A DNA stretch of 64,000 nucleotides from Salegentibacter salinarum (GTDB taxonomy: Bacteria > Bacteroidota > Bacteroidia > Flavobacteriales > Flavobacteriaceae). Shown here piece after piece: positions 59,683-64,000 of this stretch (the first letter of the stretch is position 1; every line of letters begins with the position of its first letter). A model generated the notes under the pieces. It did not search any database. It was not told the DNA's origin and worked only from the letters and a program-made list of their open reading frames with translations. Made by a program: the position numbers and the translations under genes. The DNA is taken from assembly GCF_900168115.1 (NCBI RefSeq), contig NZ_FUZC01000001.1:372001-436000 (forward strand), written 5' to 3'.

Positions 59683-61361
59683 CGAATTTAAAATTACTCG
59701 GTCGTACCCGGGCACAAGAAAGTACCCACGCCATAGAGCGCATGTATATTACAATGCGCCATCTTTTCAACCGTGGATTTTATAAACCTATGGGTGTTTC
59801 TGGTGAGACTTTACGGGAAGCTTTACTTATACTTCGCCCCGAAATTTACGGTTCTATTGCCGATGATAAAGCAGAACTAAGCGGTTTGCTGTATGTGGTA
59901 GATCGTTTGCCAAAAGGAATTGAAGAATGCCGTTTTATTAATCTAACTAGCGATGAAGGTTATGGTAATTCGCATTTTAAGCCCATTGTTCCGCCTAAAC
60001 GTCGTCGAAACTGTTACCGTATAGACGAGGAGCAAATGAATATTGAAATCACTCGCGGTAGATCTGAGATTTATGATATTCTTACCCACCTTACTTTTCT
60101 CTTTGTAGAATCGCATAAAATAATGCGACGTGTCATTATAGACGAAGAAGGAAGCGTAACCCGCGATTGGCAAAAACTGGAAAAATCAGTTTTACAGGAA
60201 GGACCATTAGATCAGGCACAACGTGAAATTGCCTTAACCCATACCGCCAATATTTTAGGCAGAACATTCTTTGAAGTTCAGGATATTTATCCAAAATTTT
60301 CGCTTCCGGGTAATCCAGAGCGTTTTCTGAATATAATTTACTGGTTGGGGAAACTCGCTATTGCAGAAACCATACATAACGATAAAAGGATTATTACTTT
60401 TAGTCCCGTTTTACGCGAACGATTAGGACACCATATTCACGGAGAAATTTGGGCCGATAATATTAAACAGCATCTTATAAAACAGAATTTAATGCATCGA
60501 CCATTACACATTATTAGCGCGAATATGCACAGTGTTATGAATACGCTTTATACGCCTTCAGCCTTAAAAACCGAACTTAAAAAGAAAAAGCCACTGGAGA
60601 TTTATGAATTGCTTAGTAACAGTGCCAACGGCGATTTACGAAGTAAGGTGATGAAATCGGCTTTAGATAATGGGATGACGTTTTTAGATGATAAAAGCGG
60701 AACCAATATTGATGTGCAAATCTTTGATACGGCTAAATTAAACGGCAAATATGGAAGCTGTGATATTAAAACCGAAGAAGATGCACCGGTAATTATCGTG
60801 ATGGATTATGCATTTGGAGAGCAGGCTTATGAAACTATGGATGAGCTGCTGAAGCCTTACAATTTTGAAGGAAATGAGATTAAAATGAACGTAGAATCAA
60901 TTTCCATTATGGGGAAAGCCGGTATCCTTGAAGGTGGAAAAGGCGATATTATGATCCCTTCTGCTCATTTATTTGAGGGAACTGCAGATAATTATCCGTT
61001 TAAAAACGAACTTAGTCCGGCCGATCTTGAAGGCAGCGGAATAGATATTGTAGACGGCGCGATGATCACAGTTTTAGGAACTTCGCTTCAAAATCGGGAT
61101 ATCCTTAAATTTTTCCACGATTCTACCTGGAATGTTAGCGGACTCGAAATGGAGGGCGCACACTACCAAAAGGCCATTCAGGCGGCTTCTAAATTACGGG
61201 GAAGTATAGATAGTGAAGTTAAAGTGAGATATGCCTATTACGCTTCCGATAATCCGCTGGAAACCGGTAGCACGTTAGCTTCCGGGGGTCTTGGAACTAC
61301 CGGGGTAAAACCCACTTATTTAATTACTGAAAAAATCCTGGAACAAATCTTTAAATCTTAG
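59679..61361 (+). CDS. DUF6909-like protein with nucleoside-phosphorylase-like C-terminal half
   Basis: This 560-residue protein has a long N-terminal helical part (about 1-330, beginning LLGRTRAQESTHAIERMYIT) without known motif. The C-terminal part (about 370-560) contains IMGKAGILEGGKGDIMIPSA (from residue 411) and SGLEMEGAHYQKAIQAASK (E490-M-E-G-A), which resemble the Gly-rich and MEGA motifs of the purine nucleoside phosphorylase/nucleosidase fold. The two-part layout is reminiscent of AMP nucleosidase. No family function is known; Bacteroidota relatives are annotated DUF6909. It overlaps the GH3-fold gene by 4 bp. The pairing suggests that it works on the adenylate chemistry of that enzyme, but this is inferred. 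Confidence 0.7.
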   Translation: MTNLKLLGRTRAQESTHAIERMYITMRHLFNRGFYKPMGVSGETLREALLILRPEIYGSIADDKAELSGLLYVVDRLPKGIEECRFINLTSDEGYGNSHFKPIVPPKRRRNCYRIDEEQMNIEITRGRSEIYDILTHLTFLFVESHKIMRRVIIDEEGSVTRDWQKLEKSVLQEGPLDQAQREIALTHTANILGRTFFEVQDIYPKFSLPGNPERFLNIIYWLGKLAIAETIHNDKRIITFSPVLRERLGHHIHGEIWADNIKQHLIKQNLMHRPLHIISANMHSVMNTLYTPSALKTELKKKKPLEIYELLSNSANGDLRSKVMKSALDNGMTFLDDKSGTNIDVQIFDTAKLNGKYGSCDIKTEEDAPVIIVMDYAFGEQAYETMDELLKPYNFEGNEIKMNVESISIMGKAGILEGGKGDIMIPSAHLFEGTADNYPFKNELSPADLEGSGIDIVDGAMITVLGTSLQNRDILKFFHDSTWNVSGLEMEGAHYQKAIQAASKLRGSIDSEVKVRYAYYASDNPLETGSTLASGGLGTTGVKPTYLITEKILEQIFKS

Positions 61362-61364
61362 TTT

Positions 61365-61910
61365 ATGCACGTTGAAGAATCGCCTTTAAAAGACTGTTTT
61401 ATCATTAAACCCGATATTTTTCGGGATAAACGGGGCCTTTTCCTGGAGAGCTATCACAAGAAGAAATTTATAGAGTTAACCGGGATAGAAAAGGAATTTG
61501 TTCAGGATAACCAGTCAATTTCAAAAAAAGGTGTTTTACGCGGGTTGCATTATCAAACCGGGGAGTTAGCACAAACTAAACTGGTACGTGCTATTTATGG
61601 AAAAGTGCTGGATGTGGTGGTAGATTTAAGACCAGAATCATCCACTTTTAAACAAAGTTTCAAAATAATTCTTGACGACGAGAATTTATACCAACTCTAT
61701 ATTCCCAAAGGTTTTGGCCACGGCTTTGTAACTCTTTCAGAAACTTCAGTTTTTGCTTATAAATGCGATGAATATTATTATCCAGGCTACGAAGCCGGCA
61801 TTATTTATAACGATCCAGATTTAGCGATAGACTGGGGTTTCCCCGAAGAAGATATGATAATTTCAGATAAAGATTTAAAGCAACCGCGATTAAAAGAAGT
61901 TTTTAAATGA
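61365..61910 (+). CDS. rfbC: dTDP-4-dehydrorhamnose 3,5-epimerase
   Basis: The 181-residue protein has the RmlC cupin pattern RDKRGLFLESYHKKKFIEL, then VQDNQSISKKGVLRGLHYQ with the catalytic His in LRGLHYQ, and IPKGFGHGFVTLSETSVFAY. It converts dTDP-4-keto-6-deoxyglucose toward dTDP-L-rhamnose. It overlaps rfbD by 4 bp. The first two pathway genes (rfbA, rfbB) are not in the window. It begins just 3 bp after the DUF6909-like gene. Confidence 0.95.
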   Translation: MHVEESPLKDCFIIKPDIFRDKRGLFLESYHKKKFIELTGIEKEFVQDNQSISKKGVLRGLHYQTGELAQTKLVRAIYGKVLDVVVDLRPESSTFKQSFKIILDDENLYQLYIPKGFGHGFVTLSETSVFAYKCDEYYYPGYEAGIIYNDPDLAIDWGFPEEDMIISDKDLKQPRLKEVFK

Positions 61911-62755
61911 AGAATATTCTCGTTACTGGGGCCAACGGACAGTTAGGAGCCTGTTTTAAAAAGATTGAGGGGAATTATCCTGATTTCAATTTTGAATTTA
62001 AGTCTTCTGCCGAAGCTGATATTACCGATAAATCAAAATTACAGCAACTTTTTTCTGAAATGAATTTTGATTGGATTATTAACTGTGCGGCTTACACCAA
62101 CGTTGAAAAGGCCGAATCTGAAGAAGAAAAAGCTTTTAAAATTAATGCTGAAGCTGGCAAAAAACTCGCGGAGGTTTGTGAAGAAAATCAAGCAATTTTA
62201 GTGCATTTTTCCACCGATTATGTTTTTGATGGAAAGGCAGAAAAACCTTATAAGGAAACCGATAAAACCAATCCTATAAACGTGTATGGCGCTTCCAAAT
62301 TAAAAGGTGAATTAGCAATTGCTGAGGTTTTAAAAGAGCATTTTATTTTCAGGACTTCCTGGTTGTATTCAGAATTTGGACATAATTTTTATAAAACTAT
62401 CCTGAGGAAAATAGAAGAAAAAGCCGAATTAAACATTACTACTTCCCAAACCGGGACTCCAACCAATGCCAACGATCTGGCTGAATTTGTTATGGAAATA
62501 ATCGCTACAGAAAATAAGAATTTTGGTCTTTATCATTTCAGCAACTCAGGCAAAGCGACTTGGTATGATTTTGCGAAAGCAATTTTAGAATTTACAGGAA
62601 ATTCAAAAAAAATTCGGTTAAACGAAAGCAACAAGTTTAAGACCATTGCTGCCAGACCGGATTACAGCGTATTGGACAAAACTAAAATTCAGCAGAAATT
62701 TCAGAAGCAAATTCCTGAATGGAAAGTGAGCCTTAAAACACTCATCCTTTCGTAA
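61907..62755 (+). CDS. rfbD: dTDP-4-dehydrorhamnose reductase
   Basis: This 282-residue SDR protein starts NILVTGANGQLGACFKKIEG (NAD(P)-binding), has INCAAYTNVEKAESEEEKAF, VHFSTDYVFDGKAEKPYKET and NVYGASKLKGELAI (Tyr-x3-Lys), all typical of RmlD. It completes dTDP-L-rhamnose synthesis. The ATGA overlap with rfbC shows an operon. Confidence 0.95.
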   Translation: MKNILVTGANGQLGACFKKIEGNYPDFNFEFKSSAEADITDKSKLQQLFSEMNFDWIINCAAYTNVEKAESEEEKAFKINAEAGKKLAEVCEENQAILVHFSTDYVFDGKAEKPYKETDKTNPINVYGASKLKGELAIAEVLKEHFIFRTSWLYSEFGHNFYKTILRKIEEKAELNITTSQTGTPTNANDLAEFVMEIIATENKNFGLYHFSNSGKATWYDFAKAILEFTGNSKKIRLNESNKFKTIAARPDYSVLDKTKIQQKFQKQIPEWKVSLKTLILS

Positions 62756-62795
62756 ATCTCATAAAATTTGAGTAATTTTCGCACAAACTTCAGGA

Positions 62796-63785
62796 ATGGC
62801 AAAAAGAATACTCATTACCGGTGCTGCCGGCTTTTTAGGCTCTCATTTATGTGATAGGTTTATTAAAGAAGGTTATGAAGTTATTGCAATGGATAACCTT
62901 ATTACCGGAGATCTAAAGAATATTGAGCATCTTTTTAAACTGGATAAATTTGAGTTTTTTCATCACGATATCACCAAATTTATTCACGTTCCCGGGCAGT
63001 TAGATTACATCCTTCATTTTGCTTCTCCAGCAAGCCCCATAGATTATTTAAAGATTCCCATTCAAACTCTAAAAGTTGGCTCCGTTGGAACACTCCATTG
63101 CCTCGGTTTGGCAAAAGAAAAGAATGCAAGGATTTTGATTGCTTCAACTTCTGAAGTTTATGGCGATCCTCAGGTTCATCCGCAAAATGAAGAATATTAT
63201 GGAAATGTAAATACTATTGGGCCACGAGGAGTTTATGATGAAGCAAAGCGATTTCAGGAATCTATTACCATGGCTTATCACAGATTTCACGGCCTGGAAA
63301 CAAGGATTGCACGTATATTTAATACTTACGGACCCAGGATGCGATTAAACGATGGTCGTGTAGTCCCTGCGTTTATTGGTCAGGCGTTGCGGGGTGAAGA
63401 TCTCACCATTTTTGGTGATGGTTTGCAAACGCGCTCGTTTTGTTATGTAGACGATCAAATTGAAGGAATTTATCGTTTATTATTAAGTGATTATGCCGAT
63501 CCTGTAAATATTGGAAATCCCGAAGAAATCACTATTAAAGATTTTGCCGAAGAAATCCTGAAACTTACCGGGACTGACCAAAAAATAGTTTACAAAGAAC
63601 TCCCGGAAGACGATCCTTTAAAAAGGCAACCCGATATTAGTAAGGCAAAAGAAGTTTTGGGTTGGGAACCTACTGTTTCCCGGAGCGAAGGCATGAAAAT
63701 CACTTACAATTACTTCAAAAGTCTAAGCCCTGAAGAATTGGAGAAAAGCGAGCACAAAGATTTTTCCAATCATATAAGGCGATAA
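62796..63785 (+). CDS. UDP-glucuronate decarboxylase (UDP-xylose synthase, SDR family)
   Basis: This 329-residue protein has [74 protein letters not shown] (catalytic Tyr and Lys), [20 protein letters not shown] and [15 protein letters not shown]. These are landmarks of UDP-glucuronate decarboxylase, which makes UDP-xylose. It lies in a surface-polysaccharide cluster. The gene starts 40 bp after rfbD. Confidence 0.93.
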   Translation: MAKRILITGAAGFLGSHLCDRFIKEGYEVIAMDNLITGDLKNIEHLFKLDKFEFFHHDITKFIHVPGQLDYILHFASPASPIDYLKIPIQTLKVGSVGTLHCLGLAKEKNARILIASTSEVYGDPQVHPQNEEYYGNVNTIGPRGVYDEAKRFQESITMAYHRFHGLETRIARIFNTYGPRMRLNDGRVVPAFIGQALRGEDLTIFGDGLQTRSFCYVDDQIEGIYRLLLSDYADPVNIGNPEEITIKDFAEEILKLTGTDQKIVYKELPEDDPLKRQPDISKAKEVLGWEPTVSRSEGMKITYNYFKSLSPEELEKSEHKDFSNHIRR

Positions 63786-63793
63786 ATTTAGTT

Positions 63794-64000
63794 ATGGGGA
63801 GTCCCTTGGTTTCAGTAATTATGCCCGCCTTTAATGCGGAAAATTTTATTGAAGCAGCGGTGAATTCTGTTATTGCTCAAACCTATTCCAACTGGGAATT
63901 GTTTATTATCGATGATGCTTCTACTGATGCGACGCTTTCTAAAGTTGAAAAATTCGCAAAGCAAGATTCCCGGATTAAAATTATTCAAAATAAAAAGAAC
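63794..64000 (+). CDS. Family 2 glycosyltransferase, 5' part only
   Basis: From the ATG at 63794 the frame is open to the right edge (69 codons). It starts MGSPLVSVIMPAFNAENFIE and contains AVNSVIAQTYSNWELFIIDD followed by ASTDATLSKV, the GT-A fold start of GT2 enzymes (DDAST). It probably adds a sugar to a surface polysaccharide. The rest is outside the window. Confidence 0.9.
   Translation, partial: MGSPLVSVIMPAFNAENFIEAAVNSVIAQTYSNWELFIIDDASTDATLSKVEKFAKQDSRIKIIQNKKN

Overview
The window looks like chromosomal DNA of a Bacteroidota member, most likely a marine-type Flavobacteriaceae (Gramella/Salegentibacter/Zunongwangia-like). I cannot fix the genus from sequence alone. The reasons are low GC with very AT-rich spacers, almost no Shine-Dalgarno sequences, and many promoters with the Bacteroidota -7 box TANNTTTG (several with a -33 TTG). 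Family-typical genes also occur: DUF4175, DUF4837, DUF2807/GIN, DUF6327-like and DUF6909-like proteins, and a NagB-PIG-L fusion. Gene order such as DUF4175-ybeY-mnmG fits too. I see no phage, IS element, CRISPR array, rRNA or plasmid gene.

Layout. (1) 1-14424 is an amino-sugar and peptidoglycan salvage island. It holds a NagX-like membrane acyltransferase (partial), a ROK repressor, a NagB-PIG-L fusion and an amidase. A seven-gene minus-strand run follows: NagP/FucP-type MFS importer, GH20 hexosaminidase, MurQ etherase, DigH/YngK-like glycosidase, sodium:solute symporter, L-Ala-D/L-Glu epimerase and NlpC/P60 peptidase. The two arms converge on a shared terminator at 5110-5140. (2) 14746-23543 holds lepA, yebC and three cation:proton antiporters of different architecture. 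(3) 23649-30908 holds a metallo-beta-lactamase-fold hydrolase, an S8 protease with a long insertion, an M1 peptidase, rnpA, an S41 protease and an ElaA-like acetyltransferase. (4) 31102-34847 holds rpiB, a 1.1 kb AT-rich spacer with DnaA-box-like sites, and rnr. (5) 35026-43209 holds a GIN-domain protein, a LysE exporter, tRNA-Cys, folB, glnS, a YtxH/holin/DUF6327 stress-type trio, an SPFH protein and gltX. (6) 43302-51072 holds DUF4175, ybeY, mnmG flanked by two parS-like palindromes, a lipoprotein, a methyltransferase and a Skp/OmpH-like lipoprotein. (7) 51217-58104 holds a DoxX-like protein, holB, pgk, an MltD-like transglycosylase, a DUF4837 lipoprotein, tatA and an M23 peptidase. (8) 58174-64000 holds a GH3-fold adenylating enzyme translationally coupled to a DUF6909-like protein, then surface-polysaccharide genes (rfbC, rfbD, UDP-glucuronate decarboxylase, a GT2 fragment).

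How the genes work together. The first 14 kb reads as a nearly complete route from murein fragments to fructose-6-phosphate and L-Ala/L-Glu. Amidase, NlpC/P60 and glycosidases cut, two transporters import, and GH20, MurQ, NagB and the epimerase process the products, probably under the ROK repressor. Several cell-wall enzymes recur later (SLT-LysM, M23). The two parS-like sites, rnpA, mnmG, the bias to + strand genes right of 32 kb and the DnaA-box-like spacer together suggest that the window is near the replication origin.

The most unusual signals are: (a) a dispersed intergenic inverted-repeat element of about 76-85 bp, several copies of which sit inside the loop of a larger terminator-like hairpin; (b) the GH3 + DUF6909 pair, where the second protein has a nucleoside-phosphorylase-like C-terminus; (c) the NagB-PIG-L fusion, which lacks the usual NagB active-site Asp.
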